Source of the DNA: Halorubrum aethiopicum
GTDB taxonomy: Archaea > Halobacteriota > Halobacteria > Halobacteriales > Haloferacaceae
Length of the DNA stretch: 64,000 nt
Direction of reading: 5' to 3'
Assembly (NCBI RefSeq): GCF_001542905.1
Contig: NZ_LOAJ01000001.1
Span: 2,108,001-2,172,000 of the forward strand
The notes below the pieces were generated by a model. It worked only from the letters and a program-made list of their open reading frames with translations, was not told where the DNA came from and did not search any database. Shown piece by piece: positions 53,314 to 61,990 of this stretch (within the stretch, counting starts at the first letter, position 1; every line of letters starts with the position of its first letter). The translations under genes were made by a program, and so were the position numbers.

Positions 53314-53970
53314 TCACCGAACGATCTCGCCGAACACGCGCTCTTCGACCTTGCGGAGGTGCTCTCCGACCGTCCCCGGAGCGATCCCGACGACCTCGCT
53401 GACGTCCTCCAGCGACGCCCGCCGGGGTTCGCTGTAGTAGCCGAGATCGACCGCCGTCTCGAGCACCTCCTCCTGGCGGGACGTGATCAGTCTGGTGAAC
53501 GACGAGCCGTCGGCCTCGTACGCTCCGGTCTCGAGGATCTCGACCGAGACGTACTCCGCCTCCTCGACGCGCGCGTACAGGTTCTTGAACGTCTCGTCGG
53601 TCCCCAGATACGTCACCTTCAGCCGGTCCTCGGAGGTGAACCGGATCGGCGTGTCGACCACGAGAAACGAGTCCCGTTGGAGCTCGAGCGCCCGGCGAAC
53701 CGGCTCGGTCGGCTCGAACTGGCTCACCGCCATCCAGCGGTCCGCGCCGGCGGTGAGGTAACTGATGACGTGGGGCGACTCCTCCATGATCCGCCTGTAC
53801 CGCTCCTGACTGCCGCTCGCCTCCGCGAACAACAGCACGGTATCGTCGGAGAGAAGCTCGACGTAGTGAATGGCCCGCCGTTCGATTTCGGGATCGTCCG
53901 TCAGCTTCCCCCCGAGCGGATGGAACGCGCCGCCCCCGCTCGGCTCGATCGACATCGTGAGATACCGCAT
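53314..53970 (-). CDS. Bacterio-opsin-activator-type (Bat-like) HTH regulator
   Basis: A 218-residue haloarchaeal transcription regulator. The C-terminal ~60 residues form the HTH_10 domain (SRQEEVLETAVDLGYYSEPR, then LEDVSEVVGIAPGTVGEHLR). The N-terminal part (about 1-150) is an uncharacterised Bat-type sensory region with RAIHYVELLSDDTVLLFAEA and VVDTPIRFTSEDRLKVTYLG. The start is the ATG at 53970 (MRYLTMSIEP). It is divergent from nuoCD, 112 bases away, and may control it. Confidence 0.85.
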   Translation of the reverse strand: MRYLTMSIEPSGGGAFHPLGGKLTDDPEIERRAIHYVELLSDDTVLLFAEASGSQERYRRIMEESPHVISYLTAGADRWMAVSQFEPTEPVRRALELQRDSFLVVDTPIRFTSEDRLKVTYLGTDETFKNLYARVEEAEYVSVEILETGAYEADGSSFTRLITSRQEEVLETAVDLGYYSEPRRASLEDVSEVVGIAPGTVGEHLRKVEERVFGEIVR

Positions 53971-54082
53971 ACGACGACGTAGCGCGTGTCGGACTAAACT
54001 CTCATGGACGGCCCTCTTATATTCCACCAGTGGTGAGGCAGCGTGCCTACCGCCCTCCGGCGATAATCGACTCCCGTGAACG

Positions 54083-55723
54083 ATGCAACGCCACGAACGC
54101 CCGCCCGCCGGCCGACCCGTGGAAGCGGCGGTCGCGACGCTTCCGGACGACGCGGTCGTCGACCGCGGATCGCACGAGAACGCGCCCGCGGTCGCCATCC
54201 GGGCCGATCGCGTCCGTGAGGTCCTCTCGACGCTTCGCTCGGAGGCGGGACTCGATCACTGCTCGTGCGTGACCGCACAGGAGCGCGAGGACCGCTTCGA
54301 GACCATATATCACCTCACCGACTACGACGACCGGACCCGGGAGCTGTCCGTCGTCGTCCCGACGGCGATCGACGACCCCGTCAGCGAGTCGGCCGCGGCG
54401 GTCCATCGAACGGCCGAGTGGCACGAACGGGAGGCCTACGACCTCGTCGGGATCGAGTACGACGACCACCCGGACCTCCGCCGGATCCTGCTTCCGGAGA
54501 CGTGGAAGGGCCACCCGCTCCGGGAGGAGTACGACCGGGACCGGCCGCAGATCGTGGCGCTTCGCGAGCACGCCAACCCGATCGGCGACGACCGTCGGGA
54601 GGGCGACACCATGTTCCTCAACGTCGGCCCCCACCATCCCTCGACGCACGGCGTCCTCCATCTCGAGGTCGTCCTCGACGGCGAGGAGGTGGTCGACGTG
54701 GAGCCGGACGTCGGCTACATCCACCGCTGTGAGGAGCAGATGTGTCAGGAGAGCACCTATCGCCACCAGATCATGCCGTATCCCGACCGGTGGGACTGGG
54801 GCGGCGCCGGCCTGCTCAACGAGTGGGCGTACGCCCGCGTCATCGAGGACCTCGCGGACGTCGAGGTCCCCGAGTACGCGCAGGTGATCCGGACGATGAG
54901 CGCCGAGCTGTCGCGCGTTCTCTCGCACCTGCTGTTCGTCGCGATGTACGCGCTGGACGTGAGCGGCGAGTTCACGGCCACCTTCATGTACGGCTTTCGA
55001 GATCGGGAGGCCGTCCAGGACGTCCTGGAGGCGTTGACCGGCCAGCGGATGATGTTCAACTACTTCCGGGTCGGCGGCGTGGCGTGGGACCTCCCCGAGC
55101 CCCGCGAGGAGTTCCTCCGGAGCGTGCGGTCCCTCACCGACGAGTTGCCGCGGAAGCTCGACGAGTACCACGACCTGCTGACGAGCAACGAGACCTTCCA
55201 GCTCCGGTGTGTCGATACCGGCGACCTGCCGCCCGACGTCGCGAAGGCGTACGGCGTCACCGGGCCGGTCGCCCGCGGGTCCGGCATCGATTACGACCTG
55301 CGACGGGACGACCCCTACGGCTACTACGACGAACTGGACTGGAACGTCGTCACCGAAGACGGCCGCGACAACTTCTCTCGGGTACTCGTCCGACTGCGGG
55401 AGATCGAGGAGTCGGCGGCCATCGTCGAGCAGTGCGTCGACCTCCTCGCGGACTGGCCGGACTCGGAGCGCGTCTGCCAGGCCAACGTTCCGCGGACGCT
55501 GAAGCCGTCCGGCGAGTGCTACAGGGCCGTCGAGGGCGCCAAGGGCGAACTCGGGATCTACGTCCGCGCCGACGGCACCGAGACCCCCGCACGGTTCAAG
55601 ATCCGCGGGCCGTCGTTCTCGAACCTCTCCGCGCTCCCGGCGATGGCGGAGGGCGAGTTCGTCGCCGACCTCGTCGCGACCCTCGGGAGCCTCGACACCA
55701 TCATGGGCGAGGTGGACCGATGA
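54083..55723 (+). CDS. nuoCD: NADH-dehydrogenase-like complex I subunit C/D fusion, isolated copy
   Basis: A 546-residue protein with an N-terminal NuoC part (about 1-165, including HEREAYDLVGIEYDDHPDLR and LPETWKGHPLREEY) and a NuoD part (LNVGPHHPSTHGVLHLEVVL, HRCEEQMCQESTYRHQIMPY, TGQRMMFNYFRVGGVAWD, and closing GSLDTIMGEVDR). The quinone-site histidines of the HHPSTHG motif are kept. In haloarchaea nuoCD is normally inside the large nuo operon; no other nuo gene is in this window, so this is probably a second copy. It overlaps the small zinc-protein gene by four bases. Confidence 0.9.
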   Translation: MQRHERPPAGRPVEAAVATLPDDAVVDRGSHENAPAVAIRADRVREVLSTLRSEAGLDHCSCVTAQEREDRFETIYHLTDYDDRTRELSVVVPTAIDDPVSESAAAVHRTAEWHEREAYDLVGIEYDDHPDLRRILLPETWKGHPLREEYDRDRPQIVALREHANPIGDDRREGDTMFLNVGPHHPSTHGVLHLEVVLDGEEVVDVEPDVGYIHRCEEQMCQESTYRHQIMPYPDRWDWGGAGLLNEWAYARVIEDLADVEVPEYAQVIRTMSAELSRVLSHLLFVAMYALDVSGEFTATFMYGFRDREAVQDVLEALTGQRMMFNYFRVGGVAWDLPEPREEFLRSVRSLTDELPRKLDEYHDLLTSNETFQLRCVDTGDLPPDVAKAYGVTGPVARGSGIDYDLRRDDPYGYYDELDWNVVTEDGRDNFSRVLVRLREIEESAAIVEQCVDLLADWPDSERVCQANVPRTLKPSGECYRAVEGAKGELGIYVRADGTETPARFKIRGPSFSNLSALPAMAEGEFVADLVATLGSLDTIMGEVDR

Positions 55724-56013
55724 CGGGGACCTCGATCCCGTGGAGGACCGACTCCGACCAGCGGGTGACCTGTATCGCCTGTGGCGAGACGGTCGACCGG
55801 GGGGACGCCCGCGAGTACGACAAACACGGCGACCGCTGGAGTCGCGAGGGCAAGACGTTCGAGTACCTCTGTAAACCGTGCGACCGCGACCGCTGTCACC
55901 AGAACCGCGACGGGCTCGAGGAGACGCTCGTGGCGGCCGGCGCCGGCCGCACGGACCGCGAGACGTTCCTCGAGCGGTACTGCGAGCTGACGATCGATGA
56001 CGACCACGACTGA
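55720..56013 (+). CDS. Small zinc-binding protein (97 residues) coupled to nuoCD
   Basis: The ATG at 55720 overlaps the nuoCD stop (ATGA). Cysteine pairs CIACGETVDR and, 30 residues later, CKPCDRDRC could bind one zinc. The rest is charged (YDKHGDRWSREGKTFEYL), and the C-terminus is acidic. The function is unknown; the coupling suggests it assists or accompanies the NuoCD protein. Confidence 0.75.
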   Translation: MTGTSIPWRTDSDQRVTCIACGETVDRGDAREYDKHGDRWSREGKTFEYLCKPCDRDRCHQNRDGLEETLVAAGAGRTDRETFLERYCELTIDDDHD

Positions 56014-56056
56014 CCGAAGTACCCACGATCGACGGACACTGACCACGACTGACCGA
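56002..56056 (+). repeat. 16-bp direct repeat across the zinc-protein/methyltransferase junction
   Basis: gaccacgactgaccga occurs at 56002-56017 and again at 56041-56056, 39 bases apart. The first copy includes the stop codon of the zinc protein and the second overlaps the first base of the methyltransferase ATG, suggesting a small duplication. Confidence 0.7.
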
Positions 56057-56745
56057 TGACACGGACGAGCACCCGCCACGACCACGACGAGACGGAGGCC
56101 GACCCGGCGTCGAACCGACCGATGTCGGTTTCGGCCATCAGGGAGTCGTACGACGAGTACGCCGACCGTATGTCCCGGTTCGAACCGGTCGACCGCGTCC
56201 TCCTCGGGCGCTATCGACGGGCCCGGTTCGGAGACGTCGACGGGCGAGTGTTGGACGTCGCCTGTGGCACCGGGACCAACTTTCGGTACCTGCCGGACGC
56301 GGTCGACCTCGTCGGGATAGACGTCACTCCCGAGATGTTGGCGAACGCCGAGGAGACGCTCGCCGACCTCGACAGGGACGGGACGCTCCGTCGAATGGAC
56401 GCCGGGGACCTCGAGTTCCCGGCCGACAGCTTCGACGCGGTGATCTCGGCGCTGTCGACGTGTACGTTTCCCGATCCCGTCGCCGCGCTTCGGGAGATGG
56501 ACCGGGTCTGTAGGCCGGACGGGACGATCCGTCTCGTCGAACACGGCCTGAGTGACGTGGGACCGATCGCCCGGTTCCAGGAGTGGCGGGCCGACGCGCA
56601 CTACGCGAAGAGCGGCTGTCGCTGGACCCAGGAACCGCGAGAGCTCGTCGAGAGCGCGGGCCTGCCGGTCGAGGACGTGTCGACCGGACCGTTCGGGATG
56701 ATCACCACCCTCGAGGTGACCCCGACTCGGAACGCCGAACCGTGA
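56056..56745 (+). CDS. SAM-dependent class I methyltransferase (UbiE/Methyltransf_11 type)
   Basis: A 229-residue methyltransferase: SAM site VLDVACGTGTNFRYLPDAVD (about residue 71) with acidic IDVTPEMLANA at the ribose-binding position, ISALSTCTFPDPVAALREMD, and RLVEHGLSDVGP. The N-terminus (SIRESYDEYADRMSRF) is typical of quinone/small-molecule methyltransferases. A start at 56122 (MSVSAIRESYDEY) is an alternative. It follows nuoCD and its zinc protein; a link to quinone chemistry is possible but inferred. Confidence 0.85.
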   Translation: MTRTSTRHDHDETEADPASNRPMSVSAIRESYDEYADRMSRFEPVDRVLLGRYRRARFGDVDGRVLDVACGTGTNFRYLPDAVDLVGIDVTPEMLANAEETLADLDRDGTLRRMDAGDLEFPADSFDAVISALSTCTFPDPVAALREMDRVCRPDGTIRLVEHGLSDVGPIARFQEWRADAHYAKSGCRWTQEPRELVESAGLPVEDVSTGPFGMITTLEVTPTRNAEP

Positions 56746-56866
56746 CGGGGCCGCCCGCCGGCGCGTCGGAACCGCTCGTCGCCGGTACCCCCGGCCGATC
56801 GCGGGGGTTCCGATCCGGGCTCCCGGTTCCGGATCGCTTTCGTGGATAGTGATAGTACGTTGACTC

Positions 56867-58321
56867 ATGACGGACCTCCTGATTCACGACGCGATCGTCG
56901 TGACGATGGATCGGGAGAACCGGGTCCTGGAGAACGGCTCGGTTCGGGTGAGCGACGGAACGGTTTCGTCGGTCGAACCGACCGACGCCGCGGACCGGGA
57001 CGCGACGGCGTCCCGCGTGATCGACGCCGACGGGAAGGTCGTGATGCCCGGCCTCGTTGACGCCCACCGCCACACCGACTTCACGCTCGTCCAGGGGCTG
57101 TTCAGCGAACTCGCCGGCGACGAGCTGCTCAAGGAGGCGCTCTCGTTGTACCACACCGCCGAGTCGGTCCTCAGGGAGTCGTTCTTCGAGGCGGGGTGGC
57201 GGCTCGCCTGTCTGCGTCAGCTGACACACGGCGTGACCACCGTCAACGCGATGGACTTCACGCCGGCTATCGGGGCGAAGGCGATCGGCGATGCCGGGCT
57301 ACGCGGCGTGATCGGACCGGAACTCGCGGACCTCCTCGACCCGGCGCCGGCGGACGAACAGATCGCCGATGCCCGGCGGTTCATCGAGACGTATCACGGC
57401 AGTCACGGAGGGCGCGTCACCGCGAGCATCGCGCCGGGCGGGGAGGCCGGCTGTTCGTGCGAGCTTTGGGAGGGCGTGGCCGACCTCCGGGCGGCGTATC
57501 CCGACCTGCGGCTCCATACACACCTGTACGACTCCGCCGCGGCCGACACGATGGCGGCCGGAAGCGGCGCTTCCGACCCGCTTGACCTGCTCGATCGGTA
57601 CGGCCTCCTCGACGAACGGACGCTGCTGACCCACCTGCTACACGCGGACCGGGACGACGCCAGACGGATCGCCGAGAGCGGCGCGCACGTGCTTCACTGT
57701 CCGACCGTGTACAGCTACTTCCGGTCCGGCAGGCGAAGCTGGTTCCCTCTCCCGTCGCTCTCGGAGTTCGGCGCGAACGTCGTCATCGGCCTGGACGACC
57801 CCTTCTGGTTCGACTCGTGGGATCTGATCCAGGAGGCCAAACACGCCCGGCTCCTGTCGAACTACGAGTACGGATCCCAGCAGTGGTCCTCCTACGACCT
57901 GCTCGAAGCGCTCACCGTCGACGCCGCACGCGCGCTCGGGCTCGACGACCGGATCGGGAGCCTCGAACCCGGCAAACGCGCCGACCTGATCGTCGTCGAC
58001 GTCGACACGCCGCGACACCGACCGTTCAGCAACCTCCCCTCGGTGCTCGTGAACACGGTCACCGCCGGGGACGTCGAGACGGTGGTCGTCGACGGCCGGG
58101 TCCTCATGGCCGACCGGTCGGTCGAATCGATGGACGTCGAAAGCGTCCGAGCGGCCGCGACGCGGGAACGGGAACGCCTCGAGAGCCGTACCGGCTGGGA
58201 GACCTCCCTGGCCGGCAGCACGCCACCGGACGAATCGATACTCCGACGGGTGTCGACGCGCGCCCTGCTGCGAGCGGCGAGGCAGTACGGGCGTGGAGCC
58301 GTCGCGAGCTGGATGCGGTAG
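56867..58321 (+). CDS. Amidohydrolase-family deaminase/hydrolase (cytosine/SAH-deaminase-like)
   Basis: A 484-residue metal-dependent amidohydrolase. N-terminal metal ligands are His67 and His69 in VDAHRHTDFTL; further ligands are in RLHTHLYDSAAAD, LTHLLHADRDD, HCPTVYSYFRSGRR, and the Asp in VIGLDDPFW. The C-terminal IGSLEPGKRADLIVVDVDTP is the usual closing beta sandwich of the atrazine-chlorohydrolase/cytosine-deaminase group. Substrate unknown. It is a single transcriptional unit after a short gap. Confidence 0.82.
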   Translation: MTDLLIHDAIVVTMDRENRVLENGSVRVSDGTVSSVEPTDAADRDATASRVIDADGKVVMPGLVDAHRHTDFTLVQGLFSELAGDELLKEALSLYHTAESVLRESFFEAGWRLACLRQLTHGVTTVNAMDFTPAIGAKAIGDAGLRGVIGPELADLLDPAPADEQIADARRFIETYHGSHGGRVTASIAPGGEAGCSCELWEGVADLRAAYPDLRLHTHLYDSAAADTMAAGSGASDPLDLLDRYGLLDERTLLTHLLHADRDDARRIAESGAHVLHCPTVYSYFRSGRRSWFPLPSLSEFGANVVIGLDDPFWFDSWDLIQEAKHARLLSNYEYGSQQWSSYDLLEALTVDAARALGLDDRIGSLEPGKRADLIVVDVDTPRHRPFSNLPSVLVNTVTAGDVETVVVDGRVLMADRSVESMDVESVRAAATRERERLESRTGWETSLAGSTPPDESILRRVSTRALLRAARQYGRGAVASWMR

Positions 58322-58474
58322 CCGGCCCTCACGGGAGGGACCGCTCGGCGACGAGATGGGGAGATTTTGTATCGCGATATATGGTTTACTAGATCGGGAT
58401 CGAACACGGGTTCGTCCCCCGACGGTCGCCGCCGACTCCGGAACGATTAGGGGGCCGCCGAAAGAGACCCACAC

Positions 58475-59308
58475 ATGACGCGTTCCGACTGGGGCGACTG
58501 GCTGCCGCACGCCGTCGCGGAGGCCGACCCCGAGACGGTGTCGCTGTGGTACCTCGGCTGTAACGGCTTCGCGATCAAGGGTCGCGACGGGACGGCCCTC
58601 TGGATCGACCCGTACGTGGGCACGGGAGACCCGCCGCGGACGGTCCGGATGATCCCGGTGCCGTTCGATCCCGAGGACGTCGACGTCGCCGACGCGGTGC
58701 TCGCCACCCACGAACACACGGACCACGTCCACGGCCCCTCACAGGCCCCGATCCTCGCGAACACGGGGTGTGAGTTCCTCGCGCCGGACGACTCGCTGTC
58801 GGTCGCCCGCGAGGAGGAGGCCTGGACCGACGAGTGGGACGTCGACGACGACCAGTTCACCGAGGTCCGCGAGGGCGACGAGCTCCGGATCGGCGAGTTC
58901 ACCGTCCACGTCGTCGAGACGCACGACGCGGACGCGACACACCCGGTCGGCTACGTCATCGATCACCCGACCGGGACGGTGTTCCACGCCGGCGATAGCA
59001 AGCCCTCGCCGACGTTCCCGTCCCTGGCCGACGAGTACGACATCGATCTCGGGATTCTCGCGTTCGGGTCGGTCGGCACGATCCCCGACAAGGAGACCGG
59101 CGAGCCGGTCCGGACCAAGTGGTACAGCGACGAGAACGAGGCGATAGAGGCCGCACACGACCTCGAACTCGATCGGCTCGTCCCGACTCACTGGGACATG
59201 TGGAAGGGACTCACTGCGGACCCGACGGCGCTTCACGACCACGCTCGAAGCTTCGAGTACCCGAAGCGGCTGGAGATAGTCGAGATCGGCGACCGGATCG
59301 AGCTGTAG
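58475..59308 (+). CDS. Metallo-beta-lactamase-fold hydrolase (UlaG-like)
   Basis: A 277-residue MBL-fold enzyme. The metal motif is ATHEHTDHVHGPS (HxHxDH, about residue 71), with further ligands in VVETHDADATHPVGY and FHAGDSKPSPTF, and DRLVPTHWDMWKG near the end. UlaG-type enzymes open the L-ascorbate-6-phosphate lactone; homologues are common in archaea with no known substrate. Because this window lacks a recognised pentonolactonase, it is a conceivable but weak candidate for that step. Confidence 0.8.
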   Translation: MTRSDWGDWLPHAVAEADPETVSLWYLGCNGFAIKGRDGTALWIDPYVGTGDPPRTVRMIPVPFDPEDVDVADAVLATHEHTDHVHGPSQAPILANTGCEFLAPDDSLSVAREEEAWTDEWDVDDDQFTEVREGDELRIGEFTVHVVETHDADATHPVGYVIDHPTGTVFHAGDSKPSPTFPSLADEYDIDLGILAFGSVGTIPDKETGEPVRTKWYSDENEAIEAAHDLELDRLVPTHWDMWKGLTADPTALHDHARSFEYPKRLEIVEIGDRIEL

Positions 59309-59369
59309 GCGGGACCTCGTCGCCGCCGCGTCGCGATCAGTTATCACGCCTGAGAGGTCGCCCGTGGAA

Positions 59370-59375
59370 TTTAAG
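59370..59375 (+). promoter_or_regulatory. TATA element for the coiled-coil gene
   Basis: TTTAAG lies 24-29 bases before the ATG at 59399, the leaderless spacing typical of this window. Confidence 0.6.
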
Positions 59376-59398
59376 CCCTGGCTTGCGGAGGGTAGCGT

Positions 59399-61036
59399 AT
59401 GAACGAACGGACGGCCGAAGCGACGACGACCGTCGAGGAGGACGGCGTTCGCGTCGAGAAGTCCTTCACCGACGACGCGTTTCCGGTACCCGCAGTGACA
59501 TTCGATCTCTCCTCCCGCCGCGAGGACGCGGTCCGGGTGCGGATCGTCGACCGGATTCCCGAGGAGTTCCCGATGGATCGGGTGGGATTCCACCCCGACT
59601 ACGAGAGCGAGAACTGGACGGCCTACAAGGACCACCGGGTGGAGTTCGAACGCGTCCTCGAGCCCGGCGAGTCCGTCGAGACGGTGTTCGGGATCCGCGA
59701 CGACGACCCCGACCTGGAGGGGTTCCTCGGGACTCCCGTCATCGAACACGTCCCCGTCGGCGAGGAGATCGGCGACGTCCTCGGAACCGGCGAGACCGAC
59801 GCGGTTCGGGAGGTGCTCTCCGGGGACCGAGCGACGCTGCCGGGAATGGAGGACTCGCCCGCCGAGGACTCCGCGACGGGCGCGGAGGAGGACGAATCCC
59901 CCGAAGAGGGGGCGGCGGACGACGCGGAGACCGGTCCGGAGCCGCGAACCGTCGACGCCGAGACGACGGCGGCGGTCACCCGGCGCGAGGACGCGTCGAC
60001 GGCGGAACCGACCGAAGATCGGGACGCGGACGAAGAAGACGCTGCCGACGAGGGCGAGTCGGAGAGCGAGGCCGAACCCGACGATTCGGACGCGGAACCC
60101 GAAGGTCCGGGTGCGGAACCCGACGTCGACGCGGTCTCGGCGTCCGCCGAGGGCGGGATCGCGGCCGCGCTCGCGGCGGAGATCCGGGCCGGAGCGGTCG
60201 ACGAGGACGACATGGAGGTCCTGCGGTCGGAGCTCGACGTTGGCGTCCCGCGAAGCGTCGACGTCCGGATCAACAGGCTCCAATCGAGCGTCGCCGATAT
60301 CGAGGCGTACGCCGACGCGCTCGCCGAGTTCATCGACGAGGAGGGGACCGCGAGGGAGATCCTCGACGGCCTCGACGCCCGGGTGGACGAGCTCGAGTCC
60401 ACGGTGGACGACGTCGACGCCCGGCTCGCGGCCGGCGAGCGGGCACACGGGGAGCTGGCGGACGACGTCCGGGCGGTCGAGACGACGGTCGACGAGGTGG
60501 AAACGTCCGTCGAGACCGTCGAATCGACGACCGACGAACTCTCCGAGACCGTCGAGACCGTCGAAAGCGACGTGGCGGCCGTCCGCGAGGACGTCGACGA
60601 GGTCGAGACGACCGTCGGGGATCTCGACGACGCCGTTTCGGCCGTTCAGGCGACGACACACGGGCTCGAGGAGACCGTGGAAGGCGTCGCGGGCGACGTG
60701 ACCGCGCTCGAGGCCGACCTCGCCGGCCTCGACGACGCGCTCGACGACGTCGACGACGACGTGGAGACGCTCTACGAGGAGGTCGACGACGCCGCGGCCG
60801 GGATCGAGCGGACGGACGGGCGGGTCGACGACGTGGAAGAGCGGATCGGTCGCTTCGACGAGGAGTTCGACGACCTGTGGGACGACCTCGCGGAGGTCGA
60901 CTCCCGGCTGACCGACATCGAGGGACGGCTCGGTGACGACTTCGAGGACGTCGAGGCCGAGTTGGAGGCGATACAGGACCACCTCGAGGAGCTCGAGGCC
61001 TTCCGGAAGCGACTCAACGAGGCGTTCGGCCCGTAG
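59399..61036 (+). CDS. Acidic coiled-coil protein of unknown function
   Basis: A 545-residue acidic protein. Residues about 1-115 are folded-looking (EKSFTDDAFPVPAVTFDLSS, IVDRIPEEFPMDRVGFHPDY), about 130-260 a disordered Glu/Asp/Pro-rich linker, and about 275-540 one long coiled coil made of repeated Val/Glu/Thr heptads (for example ETVESTTDELSETVETVESD). No signal peptide or membrane segment is visible. The coiled coil suggests a tether, scaffold or filament-forming role. Neighbours give no hint. Confidence 0.6.
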   Translation: MNERTAEATTTVEEDGVRVEKSFTDDAFPVPAVTFDLSSRREDAVRVRIVDRIPEEFPMDRVGFHPDYESENWTAYKDHRVEFERVLEPGESVETVFGIRDDDPDLEGFLGTPVIEHVPVGEEIGDVLGTGETDAVREVLSGDRATLPGMEDSPAEDSATGAEEDESPEEGAADDAETGPEPRTVDAETTAAVTRREDASTAEPTEDRDADEEDAADEGESESEAEPDDSDAEPEGPGAEPDVDAVSASAEGGIAAALAAEIRAGAVDEDDMEVLRSELDVGVPRSVDVRINRLQSSVADIEAYADALAEFIDEEGTAREILDGLDARVDELESTVDDVDARLAAGERAHGELADDVRAVETTVDEVETSVETVESTTDELSETVETVESDVAAVREDVDEVETTVGDLDDAVSAVQATTHGLEETVEGVAGDVTALEADLAGLDDALDDVDDDVETLYEEVDDAAAGIERTDGRVDDVEERIGRFDEEFDDLWDDLAEVDSRLTDIEGRLGDDFEDVEAELEAIQDHLEELEAFRKRLNEAFGP

Positions 61037-61056
61037 CCGGTCGAAAGCGCAACCCG

Positions 61057-61062
61057 TTTTAG
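61057..61062 (+). promoter_or_regulatory. TATA element for the HisG-like gene
   Basis: TTTTAG (starting about 61057) lies 23-28 bases before the ATG at 61085, consistent with a leaderless transcript. Confidence 0.5.
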
Positions 61063-61084
61063 CCGCCGCGTCCCATCACGGACA

Positions 61085-61990
61085 ATGACGCACCCGCTCT
61101 CGGTGGCCGTTCCCCGCAAGGGCCGTCCGCTGGAGGCCGTCCTCGAGCGGATCGCCGACGCCGGGCGCACCGACGAACTCGCCGCGCTCGCCGACCGCGT
61201 GAGCAACACGCTCCGCTACGAGAAGGCGGTGACGAAGGGGTCGGTGGAGGCCGACGACGGCCCCTACCGCCGGCTCGCGGAGTACTCCGACCCCGAGGAA
61301 CCGACCAACCCGGAGTTCACGCTGCTGCGTGACGACCGCGAGGGGAAGCCGCGCCGGATCGTCTTCGACGCCGCGACCGTGACCGTCGACGGCGTCGAAC
61401 TCAAACTCGTCGGGCGCGAGGAGCCGTTCCGGGCGCTTCGGACCCACGAGTTCGCGCTCGGGTTCGATTCGGCGGACCTCGTGTTGGAGGAGGTGGTCGG
61501 GATCCGGCCGACCGGGCTCGCCGGGCTCCAGGACGTCAACGACCGGATCGACCCGGTCGACACGGACGTCCGCGTCGTGAGCGGACTCGGGGACACCGTC
61601 TACCACACGCTGATGGGCCGCCCCGAGTCGCTCGCGCCCGGCGAGGAACTGGACCGGGCGTTCCTCGCGAGCTACGAGGGCCCGTTGTGTATCTCACCGC
61701 GGTACGAGCGGCTCGTCACCGCCGTGTTGGGGACCGACACGCTCGAGAACGTCGAGTTCGTCTATCCGGGTCCCGAGCGATCCGAGGAGGCGGCCATCGC
61801 GGACGCGGGGTTGGGCGTGTATCTCACCGTCACCGGATCGACGGCGCGGGATCACGGTCTCGTGCTCGGCGAACACCTGTTCCCGAGCGAGACCGTCGTG
61901 ATGCGCAACACCGCCGAGGATCACCCCGATCTGAAGCACGCGCTCGCGCTGTTCGACGGACTGAACGCCGAATCCGAACTCGCGGTCTGA
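61085..61990 (+). CDS. HisG-like protein (ATP phosphoribosyltransferase N-terminal-like), function unknown
   Basis: A 301-residue protein opening with VAVPRKGRPLEAVLERIADAGR, which resembles the first block of HisG (AxPxKGRL). VRVVSGLGDTVYHTLMGRPE and AIADAGLGVYLTVTGSTARD could be binding-fold segments. I see no convincing PRPP-binding motif, so ATP phosphoribosyltransferase activity is doubtful, and no other his gene is nearby. It may bind a nucleotide or phosphosugar. A paralogue of HisG rather than HisG itself is the better guess. Confidence 0.5.
   Translation: MTHPLSVAVPRKGRPLEAVLERIADAGRTDELAALADRVSNTLRYEKAVTKGSVEADDGPYRRLAEYSDPEEPTNPEFTLLRDDREGKPRRIVFDAATVTVDGVELKLVGREEPFRALRTHEFALGFDSADLVLEEVVGIRPTGLAGLQDVNDRIDPVDTDVRVVSGLGDTVYHTLMGRPESLAPGEELDRAFLASYEGPLCISPRYERLVTAVLGTDTLENVEFVYPGPERSEEAAIADAGLGVYLTVTGSTARDHGLVLGEHLFPSETVVMRNTAEDHPDLKHALALFDGLNAESELAV

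Noticed and set aside
58475-59308. The missing xylonolactonase
   Set aside because: UlaG-fold alone does not indicate this substrate and it is 10 kb from the pentose genes with its own context; kept only as a weak possibility.
58739-60982. A 747-codon minus-strand frame over the UlaG-like and coiled-coil genes
   Set aside because: Same artefact; the plus-strand genes have promoters and domains, and the antisense product is a low-complexity Val/Asp/Arg mixture.
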